Below the pieces are notes generated by a model. The model did no database searches. It had not been told where the DNA came from and saw only the letters and a list, made by a program, of their open reading frames with translations. This document shows positions 32,278 to 41,005 of a DNA stretch of 64,000 nt, in pieces. The position numbers were made by a program, and so were the translations under genes. Every line of letters starts with the position of its first letter. Positions within the stretch are counted from its first letter, which is position 1. The DNA comes from JADCCX01 sp031373545 (lineage in GTDB: Bacteria > Pseudomonadota > Alphaproteobacteria > Rhizobiales > Beijerinckiaceae): contig JANMMT010000029.1 of assembly GCA_031373545.1 (NCBI GenBank), positions 15,542 to 79,541 of the forward strand, given 5' to 3'.

Positions 32278-33360
32278 TTAGCCACTTAATCCCCCCGCCA
32301 GTGTCGGCAGATCGAGCGGGCGGAAGCCATAGTGCTGCATCCAGCGCACATCTGCCTCGAAAAATGGCCTCAAGTCGGCCATGCCGTATTTCAGCATGGC
32401 GAGGCGGTCGATGCCCATGCCCCAGGCGTAGCCCTGCACTTCGTCGGGGTTGAGGCCGCAGTTACGCAGCACATTGGCGTGCACCATGCCGCAGCCGAGA
32501 ATCTCCAGCCAGTCGTCGCCCTCGCCGAAGCGGATCTCGCCGCCCTGGCGGCGGCACTGAATATCCACCTCCACCGAGGGTTCCGTGAAGGGGAAGAACG
32601 AGGGGCGAAAGCGCATCTTGACGTTTTTCACTTCAAAGAACGCCTTGCAGAACTCCTCCAGCACCCAGAAAAGCTGGGCCATGTTGGCGCTCTTGTCGAT
32701 GACGAGGCCTTCCACCTGGTGGAACATGGGCGTGTGCGTCTGGTCGCTGTCACAGCGGTAGGTGCGGCCGGGGCAAATGACGCGGATGGGCGGGGCTTGG
32801 CTGAGCATGGTGCGCACCTGCACCGGAGAGGTATGTGTGCGCAGCAGCTTGCGCGCACCGGTCTCGTCCGGCGCAAAGAAGAAGGTGTCGTGCATTTCGC
32901 GCGCCGGATGGCCGACGGGGAAGTTCAGCTTGGTGAAGTTGAGGTCATCCGTCTCGATGTCGGGGCCTTCCGCCACCGCAAAGCCAAGGTCGGCGAAGAT
33001 GGCGGTGAGTTCGTCGATCACCTGGCTGATGGGGTGGATGCGCCCCATCTCCAGCGCGCTGTCACGCACGGGCAATGAAATATCCACGCGCTCGGCAGCC
33101 AGCCGCGCATCCAAGGCAGCGGAACCCAGCATCTCCTTGCGGGCGGCCAGCGCCTGCTGCACGCGGTCCCGCAGGGCGTTGAAGGCCGCGCCTGCCGCCT
33201 TGCGCTCCTCGGGCTGCATCTTGCCCAGCGAGGCAAGCAGACCGGAGATGGTGCCGGATTTGCCCAGGGACGCCACGCGCACGGCTTCCAGTTCTGCCTC
33301 ATCGGCGGCCGCAGCCACGCGGGACATGAGATCGGTTTCAATTGCAGTCAATTCGCTCAT
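32278..33360 (-). CDS. pheS: Phenylalanyl-tRNA synthetase alpha subunit PheS
   Basis: PheS holds the class II catalytic core that charges tRNA-Phe. The 360-residue protein has an N-terminal coiled coil (residues 1-90), motif 2 (FHQVEGLVIDKSANM with RPSFFPFTEPSVEVD), and motif 3 (GYAWGMGIDRLAMLKYGM). ATG at 33360 gives the standard MSELTAIE start. It is monocistronic here; pheT lies on the opposite strand at 26-28.5 kb. Confidence 0.98.
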   Translation of the reverse strand: MSELTAIETDLMSRVAAAADEAELEAVRVASLGKSGTISGLLASLGKMQPEERKAAGAAFNALRDRVQQALAARKEMLGSAALDARLAAERVDISLPVRDSALEMGRIHPISQVIDELTAIFADLGFAVAEGPDIETDDLNFTKLNFPVGHPAREMHDTFFFAPDETGARKLLRTHTSPVQVRTMLSQAPPIRVICPGRTYRCDSDQTHTPMFHQVEGLVIDKSANMAQLFWVLEEFCKAFFEVKNVKMRFRPSFFPFTEPSVEVDIQCRRQGGEIRFGEGDDWLEILGCGMVHANVLRNCGLNPDEVQGYAWGMGIDRLAMLKYGMADLRPFFEADVRWMQHYGFRPLDLPTLAGGLSG

Positions 33361-33446
33361 GATCCGGCTTTTGTGCGGGTTCCGCGGAAGCGTCAAGCGG
33401 CTGGTTGGCCCTCGGCAGGACCACTCGCCGCTTCTATGTTGTTTGG

Positions 33447-33937
33447 ATGAGCGATCTGCACGAATCACACAAGCCGAGCCTGCCGTTCAAGCTGGCGCAG
33501 CGGGTGTTCATGACCCTTGCGCGCTTCACGCGGGGCATGACTCTGGTGTGCGCGCCCTAGTGCTGACGCCAGACAACCGCATTTTTCTCGTGCGCCATTC
33601 CTATGTGCCGGGCTGGCACATGCCGGGCGGCGGGGTGGAGGCCGGGGAAACGCTGGAAGAGGCGCTGGCCAAGGAACTCGGCGAAGAGGGCAACATCACG
33701 CTGACCGGACAGGTTGTATTGCTGGGCGTTTATCTCAACCGCCGGGCTTCCGCGCGCGATCACGTGGCGGTGTATGTGGTTCGGAATTTCGACCAGTCCG
33801 CCCCCCATGTGCCGGACCGCGAGATTGTCGAGACGGGTTTCTTTCCGCTGGATGCCCTGCCCGAAGGCACGACCCAAGCCACACGGCGGCGCATTGGTGA
33901 AGCGCTCCATTCCATGGCGATCACGCAGGAGTGGTGA
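33447..33937 (+). pseudogene. NUDIX hydrolase gene with a one-base frameshift
   Basis: The ATG at 33447 opens a frame encoding MSDLHESHKPSLPFKLAQ...FTRGMTL, then a stop at about 33558. The next frame continues as GVRALVLTPDNRIFLVRHSY to 33937. The two halves join as one NUDIX protein if one G is restored near 33545-33547 (CTGGTGTG for CTGGGTGTG). The NUDIX box is GGVEAGETLEEALAKELGEEG, with K where R is usual. The second half alone, from GTG 33548, still holds a full NUDIX core of about 129 residues. It could be a decayed gene, a sequencing error, or a shorter functional version. Confidence 0.78.
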
Positions 33938-34047
33938 CTCACGCCTTTACCCTGCCGCAATTTCAGGGTCGGAAACACATCGTTCACCCTGTTCAGGCGC
34001 AATTCAGCGCCTTCGGTGTTGTGTGTCTCACTCAACCGGAGATTTCC

Positions 34048-34719
34048 ATGGCTTCTCGCGTGTCCTCACTCCGCACGGCTGCCCTCCAGGCGCTGTTCGT
34101 GTCCTGCAGCCTGATGCTCGTGGCTTCACCCGCATCGGCTCAGTGGTTCGCCAGCACCTACCGCCCGCCGGTGATCATGGACGAGTTGTCGCCGCGCGAG
34201 ATCGCTCAGGTTGCGGCACGCCACGGCTTCACCCACGTCTCCCGCCCGGTCTACGGCGATGATTTCGCGGTCGTCAGCGCAACCGACCGCAACGGGCGGC
34301 GCGCACGGTTGACGATCGACAGTTTCTCGGGCCGCGTGCTGCGCGCCGTGCAACTGCCGGGCAGCCCGGAGCCGCGCAGCCCGGATTCGCGCTCGCGCGA
34401 GCAGGTGGCTCAGGCGCGCACGCCCGCCGTGGCACCGGCCGTGCGCCAGGCCGTGCCGGATACCGCCACGCAGACCCGCGCCACGCCGGACAAGCCCACA
34501 GTCGTGCGCCGCGAACCCATGTTGCCACCCCAGCCGCTGATCCAGAACCCAAAGGCTGTCACTGCGCCGCCGCTGGCACCCAAGCCGCCCCAGGCCGCCG
34601 TGCAGCCGCGCCGGATCGATATGCTGCCGCCGCCTGCAGAGCTTGATGCGCCGCCGTCAGCGCCGCGGGGGCCCGCGCCGGCCCTTGCTCCGATGGTGCC
34701 GGTGGCGCCGCTTGAATGA
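34048..34719 (+). CDS. Secreted proline-rich protein with PepSY-like N-terminus
   Basis: The 223-residue protein has a signal peptide (residues 1-31, ending SPASA-QW). Residues 45-105 resemble a PepSY-type module: SPREIAQVAARHGFTHVSRPVYG followed by FAVVSATDRNGRRARLTIDSFSGRVLRA. The rest is proline- and alanine-rich and probably unfolded. GGAG lies before the ATG at 34048. Periplasmic location is likely; function is unknown. A strong terminator follows. Confidence 0.72.
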   Translation: MASRVSSLRTAALQALFVSCSLMLVASPASAQWFASTYRPPVIMDELSPREIAQVAARHGFTHVSRPVYGDDFAVVSATDRNGRRARLTIDSFSGRVLRAVQLPGSPEPRSPDSRSREQVAQARTPAVAPAVRQAVPDTATQTRATPDKPTVVRREPMLPPQPLIQNPKAVTAPPLAPKPPQAAVQPRRIDMLPPPAELDAPPSAPRGPAPALAPMVPVAPLE

Positions 34720-34721
34720 GA

Positions 34722-34748
34722 AAAAGGGCACCGCGAGGGTGCCCTTTT
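34722..34748. terminator. Bidirectional terminator before hsp20
   Basis: AAAAGGGCACC (34722-34732) pairs perfectly with GGTGCCCTTTT (34738-34748), with A and T runs on the two sides, serving the convergent genes. Confidence 0.9.
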
Positions 34749-34770
34749 CCACTGTTGATGGATGACGTGA

Positions 34771-35256
34771 TCAGGCGGCGACAGCCGTGATCGCCTTGGG
34801 CTTGGATTTGCCTGACGCCTGCTTCTGACCGATGCTGACGGTGCGTGGCTTCATCGCCTCGGGCACCTCGCGCACCAGATCCACATGCAGCAGACCGTGT
34901 TCCAGCGTGGCCCCGGTGACCGTCACATAGTCGGCGAGCTGGAACCGGCGCTCGAAGGCGCGTGCGGCAATGCCCTGAAACAGGATGTCGCGAACCTCAA
35001 CCTCGGCAGGTGGCTGCTTCACACCCTTCACAGTCAGGGTGTTGGCGGCCTGTTCAATGTTGATTTCCTCATCCGTGAAGCCTGCCACAGCGAGCGTGAT
35101 GCGGTAGGCATGATCACCCGTCCGCTCGATGTTGTAGGGCGGATAGCTCGGGGCGGCGGCAGCGTCCTGCCCGCTTGTGGCTTGATCCAGCAGGGAGAAC
35201 AGCCGGTCGAAACCGATTGTGGTGCGGTGATAGGGAGACAAGTCAAAATGACGCAT
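34771..35256 (-). CDS. Small heat shock protein Hsp20
   Basis: This 161-residue chaperone keeps unfolding proteins soluble. It starts MRHFDLSPYHRTTIGFDRLF, typical of the IbpA/HspA class of Rhizobiales. The alpha-crystallin domain runs from about YPPYNIERTGD to the conserved FQLADYVTVTGATLEHGLLHVDL. A lysine-rich tail follows. AAGGA precedes the ATG at 35256. A heat-sensing ROSE-type leader is expected in this class, but I could not recognise one with confidence. Confidence 0.93.
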   Translation of the reverse strand: MRHFDLSPYHRTTIGFDRLFSLLDQATSGQDAAAAPSYPPYNIERTGDHAYRITLAVAGFTDEEINIEQAANTLTVKGVKQPPAEVEVRDILFQGIAARAFERRFQLADYVTVTGATLEHGLLHVDLVREVPEAMKPRTVSIGQKQASGKSKPKAITAVAA

Positions 35257-35525
35257 ATCAGGGTCCTTCCTTGAAGCGACGATGCGGTTTTCGGTCTGCC
35301 TGGAGACGTTTCCATGCCGCTTGGGGCGCGCATGACAACCGTTCCGGGCGGTGGCCGCAGCCAATATGGCCTGCGGTGATGCAGAGTTGGGAAGTGGATT
35401 TTGCCTTTTCAAGGGGGCGAAGCCGACGCATCCGGACCATTTCTGGCACACGCCGCGCGGCCTTAAACCTGGGATGAACGGAGGCGAACGGGGATGTTCA
35501 GGCTCGCGGCATTACAGGTTGCGCC

Positions 35526-35897
35526 ATGATGTCCGCACCCTCTTCCCGCCATGGCCTGCTGGCCACCGTCATCCGGCTGCTGCTGGTGGTCGGCGCGATC
35601 CTTGTCGGCATCGCGCTCGTGGCCAATCGCCCCCGTGCGGCGGAAGCCGTGCCCCTTCCCGTCAGCTTTCCACTGGCTGGCGTTGCGCCCGATACGGATG
35701 TTGCGCGCCTTCAGCGCAATCTGCAGCGCGATGGGTTCGTTCTTTCCGACGATGCCCGGCGCAAGGGCCAGATGGTCATCGTGACCGGCGTGCAGCGCAG
35801 CGTGCACCACAATGTGCCTTGGCGGCTCGTCATCGACGTGCAATCGGGCGAAATCGTCGGTCGTCGTCCGTTGGTGGAAATCCTGCGCGGCGACTGA
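35526..35897 (+). CDS. Small membrane-anchored protein, unknown function
   Basis: This 123-residue protein begins with a polar stretch and one hydrophobic helix (LLATVIRLLLVVGAILVGIALVA). The outside domain of about 80 residues contains DTDVARLQRNLQRDGFVLSDD and WRLVIDVQSGEIVGRRPL, slightly PepSY-like. It is preceded by about 270 bases without a gene, holding the hsp20 promoter. A MITE-like element begins 28 bases after its stop. Confidence 0.6.
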   Translation: MMSAPSSRHGLLATVIRLLLVVGAILVGIALVANRPRAAEAVPLPVSFPLAGVAPDTDVARLQRNLQRDGFVLSDDARRKGQMVIVTGVQRSVHHNVPWRLVIDVQSGEIVGRRPLVEILRGD

Positions 35898-35925
35898 GGA
35901 GAGACAATGTAAAGAGTCGTGATCC

Positions 35926-36068
35926 TAGGCCGTGAACTCATAAAAGGAGGGATATTTGACGCGAGGGAATGGGAAGATCAGGTTTTGTTGGCTGATCCGC
36001 CGTCAACCGTCCGGTTTGCAAGGAGCAGGCGGCAAAAAATGGCCCTCTTTTTATGAGTTCACGGCCTA
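35926..36068. mobile_element. MITE-like element with 20-bp perfect inverted repeats
   Basis: TAGGCCGTGAACTCATAAAA (35926-35945) is a perfect inverted copy of TTTTATGAGTTCACGGCCTA (36049-36068), and similarity extends imperfectly inward (GGAGGG against CCCTCTT). The outer TA on each side fits a TA target duplication as made by IS630/Tc1-type transposases. The 143-base element encodes no transposase, so it is a non-autonomous remnant or MITE. Its right end lies 10 bases before the next gene. Confidence 0.85.
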
Positions 36069-36078
36069 AGGTGATGCT

Positions 36079-37137
36079 ATGAAAATGCTGCTCACCTGCA
36101 TGGCTCTCATTCTGGGCGCGACGCCCACGCTGGCTGTTGATTATCTCCCCCCCTTCAGCACGCGTTTGCCCGATATAAAGGCAACGAGCCGCCCTTGCGC
36201 GCCTTTGAGCGAGCCCGTCATCGGCCTTGATCTGCCCTCCAAATACGGGGCAGCCCGACCGGCCTCGGGCAGCCGCCGCGACACGGTGGACAGTGCAGCG
36301 GAAGCGGCATTTTCCGAAGCGATGGCGCCCGTCAAAGCCTTCATGGGCGATGTGGTGAAGGCCGCAAATGACTATCAGCGCACAGGACGCATGAGCGCCG
36401 CGCACTGCGCACTTGATCATCTGGTGCATTGGGCCAGGAATGGCGCATTCAGCGAGCGGGCAAGCCATACATCGTGGTTCAAATCGGCAACGACGGTGGC
36501 CGGACTCTCGGCGGCTCTGATGCAAGTGGAGCCCGCGCTCGGGGAGCGTCAAGCGGATATGGATTTGGTCCGCCTCTGGTTGAAGGGCCATGGGCTCGCC
36601 ATCAGCGGTTACTTCGACGCGCTGCAGATGCCGCGCGCCGCCCGTAACAATCACCGGGCCTGGGCCGGGTTGGCCGTCGCCTCTGCGGGCGTGGTGGCCC
36701 GCGATGCCAAGCTGGTCGCCTGGGGCGCGGACTCGCTGCGCCTCGTCGCCTGCCAGGCCACGGCGGAAGGGGCGCTGCCGCTGGAACTCGAGCGCGGCTC
36801 CAAGGCGCTGGATTATCACCTCTATGCGCTGGCTGCCCTCATGCCCCTTGCGGAGATCACGGCGCGGGGCGGAGCCAAGCCCTATGAGACCTGCGCAGGC
36901 GCGCTGCATCGCATTGCGGATGTGACCGTCAAGGCGCTCGCCGATCCCACGTCGATGGCTGCTCTGACGGGGGCTACGCAAACCGACAAGCCACCCTCCC
37001 CCTCGAAGCTCGTGTTTCTCGAACCATACCTCGCGCGTTTTCCCGAACGGCTGCCCGACGCGCGCCACCTGCTGAAGCAACGCCCGCTCGGACTGACAGA
37101 TCTGGGCGGCAACCAGACGCTGCTTTACCGCCGGTAG
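36079..37137 (+). CDS. Alginate lyase-like (PL5-type) secreted protein
   Basis: The 352-residue protein has a signal peptide (residues 1-19, ending TLA-V) and an all-helical domain like polysaccharide lyase family 5. The catalytic-type motif ARNNHRAWAG (N190, N191, H192) and the later LELERGSKALDYHLYALAALMPLAEI (R239, Y246) match AlgL-type alginate lyases. A periplasmic poly-uronate lyase is likely, but no exopolysaccharide genes are nearby. The ribosome binding site AAGG (36068-36071) begins at the last base of the MITE. Confidence 0.78.
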   Translation: MKMLLTCMALILGATPTLAVDYLPPFSTRLPDIKATSRPCAPLSEPVIGLDLPSKYGAARPASGSRRDTVDSAAEAAFSEAMAPVKAFMGDVVKAANDYQRTGRMSAAHCALDHLVHWARNGAFSERASHTSWFKSATTVAGLSAALMQVEPALGERQADMDLVRLWLKGHGLAISGYFDALQMPRAARNNHRAWAGLAVASAGVVARDAKLVAWGADSLRLVACQATAEGALPLELERGSKALDYHLYALAALMPLAEITARGGAKPYETCAGALHRIADVTVKALADPTSMAALTGATQTDKPPSPSKLVFLEPYLARFPERLPDARHLLKQRPLGLTDLGGNQTLLYRR

Positions 37138-37165
37138 TCCACCGGGAGCGTGCGTGATTGTTGCG

Positions 37166-38329
37166 TCATGCCGCCGACCGTTCCCGCGCCTCGCGCTGGG
37201 GCTCGACCAGTTGCAGCGCTTCCATGATCGCCCGCGCGCTCACGGGCTTCTCCACGAAGCCATTGGCACCGGCACTGGCGAATGCCTCGCGATCGGCCGC
37301 GCCCACGCGCCCGCTTACGGGAATGACCGGGACTGTCGCCGTGGGGCCCTGCATGCGCCGGATCGCCTCCAGCGTCTCGACTCCGCTGATGCCGGGCAAC
37401 GTCTGGTCCATCATCACAGCGGCGACGGCGCGGTCCGCCAGGAGCGCCAGCGCGGCTTCGCCACTGGCCGCCTCGATGCAACCATAGCCGAAATGCTCCA
37501 GAATGGCGCTGAGGATCATGCGGTTGGTGGCATTGTCATCCACCACGAGAATGGGCAAGCGCGACTGCGCGGGAATGAGCGGCGCGGGTTCACAGATTTC
37601 GGGCACCTGCACGACAGCTTCCGCCAGTTTCAGGCGCAGCGTGAACCAGAACGAAGCCCCCTGCCCCGGCTCGCTGGCGCAGCCGGCTTCGCCGCCCATC
37701 ATCCGGGCAAACTTGCGCACGATGTTGAGGCCCAGCCCCGTGCCTTCGATGCTGTCATCGATGCGGCTGAAAGCCTTGAAAAGCTTGTCGCGTGCCGCGT
37801 CGTCAAATCCCGGGCCGGTGTCGCTCACGACAAAGCGCAGGCCAATGAAGGCCCCGCGCGTGTCCACGTGCTCAAGATCGAGAGAGATGGAGCCACGCGT
37901 AGTCACCTTGACGGCGTTGTCGATGAGATTCTCAAGCATCTGGCGAACCCGCCGACCATCTCCCAGCAACGGGCGCGGCAAGGGTTCCGGTCGCTGGAGG
38001 CGAAACGCGAGGCCCTTGACCCGGGCGCGCGCCTCCGCAGCAATGCCCACCGCATCCACCAGCGCCCCCAGATCGAACGGCTCCTCGCGCACATCGAAGG
38101 TGCGGCGCATAGGACCATCGGATTCGATCACCGTGTTGGCAACCGCCCGCAGATGCGCCGATGCCGCCTGCAGACCTTGCACGAGGCGGGCTTGCTCCGG
38201 ATTGAGACCCGATGTCAGGAGAAGCTCGGTCAGTGCCTCAAGGCCACCCAACGGCGAGCGCAACTCATGGGCCACCTCGGCGAGAAAGCTCGCGGATTTC
38301 GTATTGCCCTGCTTCAAAACGCTGGTCAT
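37166..38329 (-). CDS. Hybrid histidine kinase/response regulator
   Basis: This 387-residue protein lacks membrane helices and sensor domains. The HisKA dimerisation domain has the phospho-histidine in FLAEVAHELRSPLGGLEAL near residue 20. The ATPase domain has N, G1 and G2 boxes (ENLIDNAVKV, VVSDTGPGF, GTGLGLNIVRKF). A C-terminal receiver has ILVVDDNATNR, the phospho-aspartate in MMDQTLPGISG, and K in FVEKPVS. It probably takes its signal from a partner protein. ATG at 38329 follows GTGGGACAGGG; GTG at 38353 is an alternative. No dedicated output gene is adjacent. Confidence 0.9.
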   Translation of the reverse strand: MTSVLKQGNTKSASFLAEVAHELRSPLGGLEALTELLLTSGLNPEQARLVQGLQAASAHLRAVANTVIESDGPMRRTFDVREEPFDLGALVDAVGIAAEARARVKGLAFRLQRPEPLPRPLLGDGRRVRQMLENLIDNAVKVTTRGSISLDLEHVDTRGAFIGLRFVVSDTGPGFDDAARDKLFKAFSRIDDSIEGTGLGLNIVRKFARMMGGEAGCASEPGQGASFWFTLRLKLAEAVVQVPEICEPAPLIPAQSRLPILVVDDNATNRMILSAILEHFGYGCIEAASGEAALALLADRAVAAVMMDQTLPGISGVETLEAIRRMQGPTATVPVIPVSGRVGAADREAFASAGANGFVEKPVSARAIMEALQLVEPQREARERSAA

Positions 38330-38482
38330 TGCCCTGTCCCACCGCTCATGCACCTGATCGGCAGGGTCGAAACTACAGAAGGGCCGTTACGGCAGGCCTA
38401 AGAAAAGAGCAGGTCCATGATTTCGTGCGGACGTTGCAAATTTTTCCTTTCACGATCAGCTTAAAAGCGGCACGCCTCTTTC

Positions 38483-39427
38483 ATGTTCGACACACCCGCC
38501 TTCCAGACACTGGCCATTGTGCTGCCCATCTTCGTGCTGATTGCCTTTGGTTACGGTGTCGCCGCTTTGGGCTGGCTCAAGGACAACGTGGCGGATGCGC
38601 TGTCGGAATTCGTGTTCATCGTTGCCATTCCCATCCTGCTGTTTCGCACGCTGGCGACCGCGCCCTGGCCGGAAAGCCAGCCCTGGTTCTACTGGGCCGC
38701 ATATTTTGGCGCGCTGGCGCTCATCTGGGCCCTGACCACGGCTTTGGCCCGGCGTTTATTCGCGCTGTCAGGACAGGATGTGCCGCTGGCCGCCTTTACA
38801 GCCGCGCAGTCCAACACAGTGTTCGTAGGCATTCCACTGGTGCTCAACGCTTTCGGCGATCAGGGCTCCGTGCCGCTGTTCCTGCTGCTGGCCATCCACC
38901 TGCCCATCACGATGACAGCTGCGACGCTGCTGGTGGAGAACAAGGGGCTGGGCCTCACCCAAAGCCGCGAGATGCTGATGAAGCTGGTGGCGCATCCCAT
39001 TCTCATCGGCATCTTTGCGGGCCTCGTCTTCCGCGTCTCGGGCCTGGCCATGCCCGCCCCTGTCGCGATGGCCTCCAAACTCATGGCGGATGCGGCGGCC
39101 CCGACTGCGCTGTTCGCGCTCGGCATGACGCTGCGCCGTTACGGCCTTGGCGAACCGCTGGAGCTGGTCGCGTTGATCTCCGGCTTGAAGCTCATCGTGC
39201 ATCCGGCGCTGGTCTATGTGCTGGCCTTCCACCTGCTGCCCATGCCGCCGGTCTGGGCCGCCGTGGCGGTGTTGTTTGCGGCCTGCCCCTGCGGGGTGAA
39301 TGCCTACTTGCTGGCGCAGCGCTATGACAGGGGTGTGGCGTTGTCCTCGGGCGCGATTGCGCTGTCCACCCTGCTGGCGGTGGTGACCGCGAGTTTCTGG
39401 GTGTGGATGGTTTCAGGCGTCCGGTAG
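38483..39427 (+). CDS. AEC (auxin efflux carrier) family transporter
   Basis: The 314-residue membrane protein has about ten helices in two halves, as in AEC carriers. Recognisable segments are QSNTVFVGIPLVLNAFG and, in the second half, AAPTALFALGMTLRRYG and AACPCGVNAYLLAQRY. Bacterial members export or import organic acids such as malate; the substrate is not readable here. Its 3' end overlaps the convergent gluQ by 15 bases. Confidence 0.92.
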   Translation: MFDTPAFQTLAIVLPIFVLIAFGYGVAALGWLKDNVADALSEFVFIVAIPILLFRTLATAPWPESQPWFYWAAYFGALALIWALTTALARRLFALSGQDVPLAAFTAAQSNTVFVGIPLVLNAFGDQGSVPLFLLLAIHLPITMTAATLLVENKGLGLTQSREMLMKLVAHPILIGIFAGLVFRVSGLAMPAPVAMASKLMADAAAPTALFALGMTLRRYGLGEPLELVALISGLKLIVHPALVYVLAFHLLPMPPVWAAVAVLFAACPCGVNAYLLAQRYDRGVALSSGAIALSTLLAVVTASFWVWMVSGVR

Positions 39428-40279
39428 GGCGGCCCGCCGTCGCACGTCATCGGCCCTCACACCCGCCGCGCGCAGATCAGCCAGCGCAGGCGAGCCACGG
39501 CTCTTGGCAAGCTTGTCACCATCTGTGTCCAGAACCAGGGCGTGGTGGTGATACTGCGGCGCGGGCAGGCCAAGCAGCGTCTGCAGCACCCGGTGGATCG
39601 CCGTGGCGTGATAGAGGTCGCGCCCGCGCACCACATGGGTCACGCCTTGGGCCGCATCATCCAGCACGACCGCGATGTGGTAGCTCGCGGGAAATTCCTT
39701 GCGGCGGATGACGGCATCGCCCCAGGCCGCCGCATCGCCCTGCACGGCATGCGTTGCGCCCGGCAGCCCTTCTTCCCAAGCAAGGGCAGCGCCGATGCGG
39801 GCCAATGCGTCATCCATTTTCAGGCGGAGCACATGCGGCTCGCCCAGGGCCAACCGGCGAACCACCGTCGCTTCCGGCAAGTGGCGGCAGAACCCATCAT
39901 AGCGGTGTATTGAATCGGGATCGCGCGGGTGGTTGCGCGCATGCCCACTCGCCCGCTGCAGCAGCGCCGCACGCGTGCAGAAGCAAGGGTAAGTCAGGCC
40001 TTGCGCGGCTAGCTTGTCCAGCGCTTCGGCGTAGATGGCAAAACGCGTGGACTGGCGCAGCACAGGCTGTTCAAAGCGCAGGCCGAGCCAGGCGAGATCG
40101 TCGAGGATGGCCTCTATGAATTCATCGCGCGCGCGGGCGGTGTCGATGTCCTCGATGCGAAGCAGCAGTCGACCGCCCATGCGCTCTGCCAGCCGGGCAT
40201 TGAGCAGCACCGAGGCCGCATGGCCCAGATGCAGGCGGCCATTGGGGCTGGGGGCAAAGCGGAAAACGGGTGGCGACAT
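39413..40279 (-). CDS. gluQ: Glutamyl-Q tRNA(Asp) synthetase
   Basis: GluQ activates glutamate and attaches it to the queuosine base at position 34 of tRNA-Asp. The 288-residue protein is a truncated class I synthetase: it has RFAPSPNGRLHLGHAASVL and the KMSKS-like DGDKLAKSRGS, but no anticodon-binding domain. The zinc region begins at YPCFCTRA. The queuosine genes queEDC lie 12 kb away in the same window. It overlaps the convergent AEC gene slightly. Confidence 0.95.
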   Translation of the reverse strand: MSPPVFRFAPSPNGRLHLGHAASVLLNARLAERMGGRLLLRIEDIDTARARDEFIEAILDDLAWLGLRFEQPVLRQSTRFAIYAEALDKLAAQGLTYPCFCTRAALLQRASGHARNHPRDPDSIHRYDGFCRHLPEATVVRRLALGEPHVLRLKMDDALARIGAALAWEEGLPGATHAVQGDAAAWGDAVIRRKEFPASYHIAVVLDDAAQGVTHVVRGRDLYHATAIHRVLQTLLGLPAPQYHHHALVLDTDGDKLAKSRGSPALADLRAAGVRADDVRRRAALPDA

Positions 40280-40320
40280 CGCATAGGATCTAGCAGAAAC
40301 TGTTGTATGGATGGAAACGC

Positions 40321-40965
40321 ATGCACCGCATTATTGCCACGACAGATGACATTCTCGAAGGCATGACCGCGCTGGCGGAACGCTGCGAGGTCGTCCGTCG
40401 CCTGCAAGGGCAGACCAACATGCCTCCGCTGCGCCGCAGTCTCGTCGGGCTGGATGGATTGCTCAAGATCATCGTGGGGCAGCAGGTCTCCGTAGCGGCG
40501 GCCAACGCAATCTGGGCCAGGTTCGTGGGGCAGTTTCCCGCGCGCGGCCCCGAAATTATGCTTGCCGCCACCGATGAAGCGCTGCGCAGCGCGGGTTTGT
40601 CCGCCCCCAAGGTGCGCACGATCCGTGCGATCGCCGCCGCCTTGCAGGAGGGCACGCTGGTGCTGGACGATCTGGCCGTCATGTCCGCCGATGCGGCCAA
40701 GGCGCAGATGGTGATGGTGAAGGGCATTGGCCCCTGGACCGCCGACATCTACCTGATGTTCTGCCTGGGACATGCCGATGCCTTTGCCCCCGGAGACCTT
40801 GCCTTGCAGGAGGCCATCAAAATCGCCTTCAAACTGCCTGAGCGCCCCGATGCGCGCGAAACAGCGCTGATCGCGGAACGTTGGCGGCCGTGGAGGGCCG
40901 TCGCGGCGCGCTGGCTCTGGGATTATTACAAGGTGGCCAAATCCCGCGAGGGTGTGGCGGGGTGA
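40321..40965 (+). CDS. DNA-3-methyladenine glycosylase II (AlkA-like)
   Basis: This 214-residue base-excision enzyme has the helix-hairpin-helix motif in VMVKGIGPWTADIYLMFCLG and the catalytic aspartate in FAPGDLALQEAI. The early IIVGQQVSVAAANAIW matches the family. It lacks the N-terminal Ada-like domain of E. coli AlkA, like the short AlkA forms. ATG at 40321 is used. The carboxylesterase gene follows after about 40 bases. Confidence 0.92.
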   Translation: MHRIIATTDDILEGMTALAERCEVVRRLQGQTNMPPLRRSLVGLDGLLKIIVGQQVSVAAANAIWARFVGQFPARGPEIMLAATDEALRSAGLSAPKVRTIRAIAAALQEGTLVLDDLAVMSADAAKAQMVMVKGIGPWTADIYLMFCLGHADAFAPGDLALQEAIKIAFKLPERPDARETALIAERWRPWRAVAARWLWDYYKVAKSREGVAG

Positions 40966-41005
40966 ACGCAACCCTGCTATCCGGGTGGCGTCATTGGAGC
41001 TTTGC

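Noticed and set aside
32049..32285. 78-codon minus-strand frame overlapping the HVA1 gene
   Set aside because: It overlaps the well-supported DUF2945 gene in another frame and has no family features.
35257..35360. Possible ROSE heat-sensing leader of hsp20
   Set aside because: This class often has one, but the bases before the ATG do not show the typical anti-Shine-Dalgarno hairpin clearly enough to annotate.
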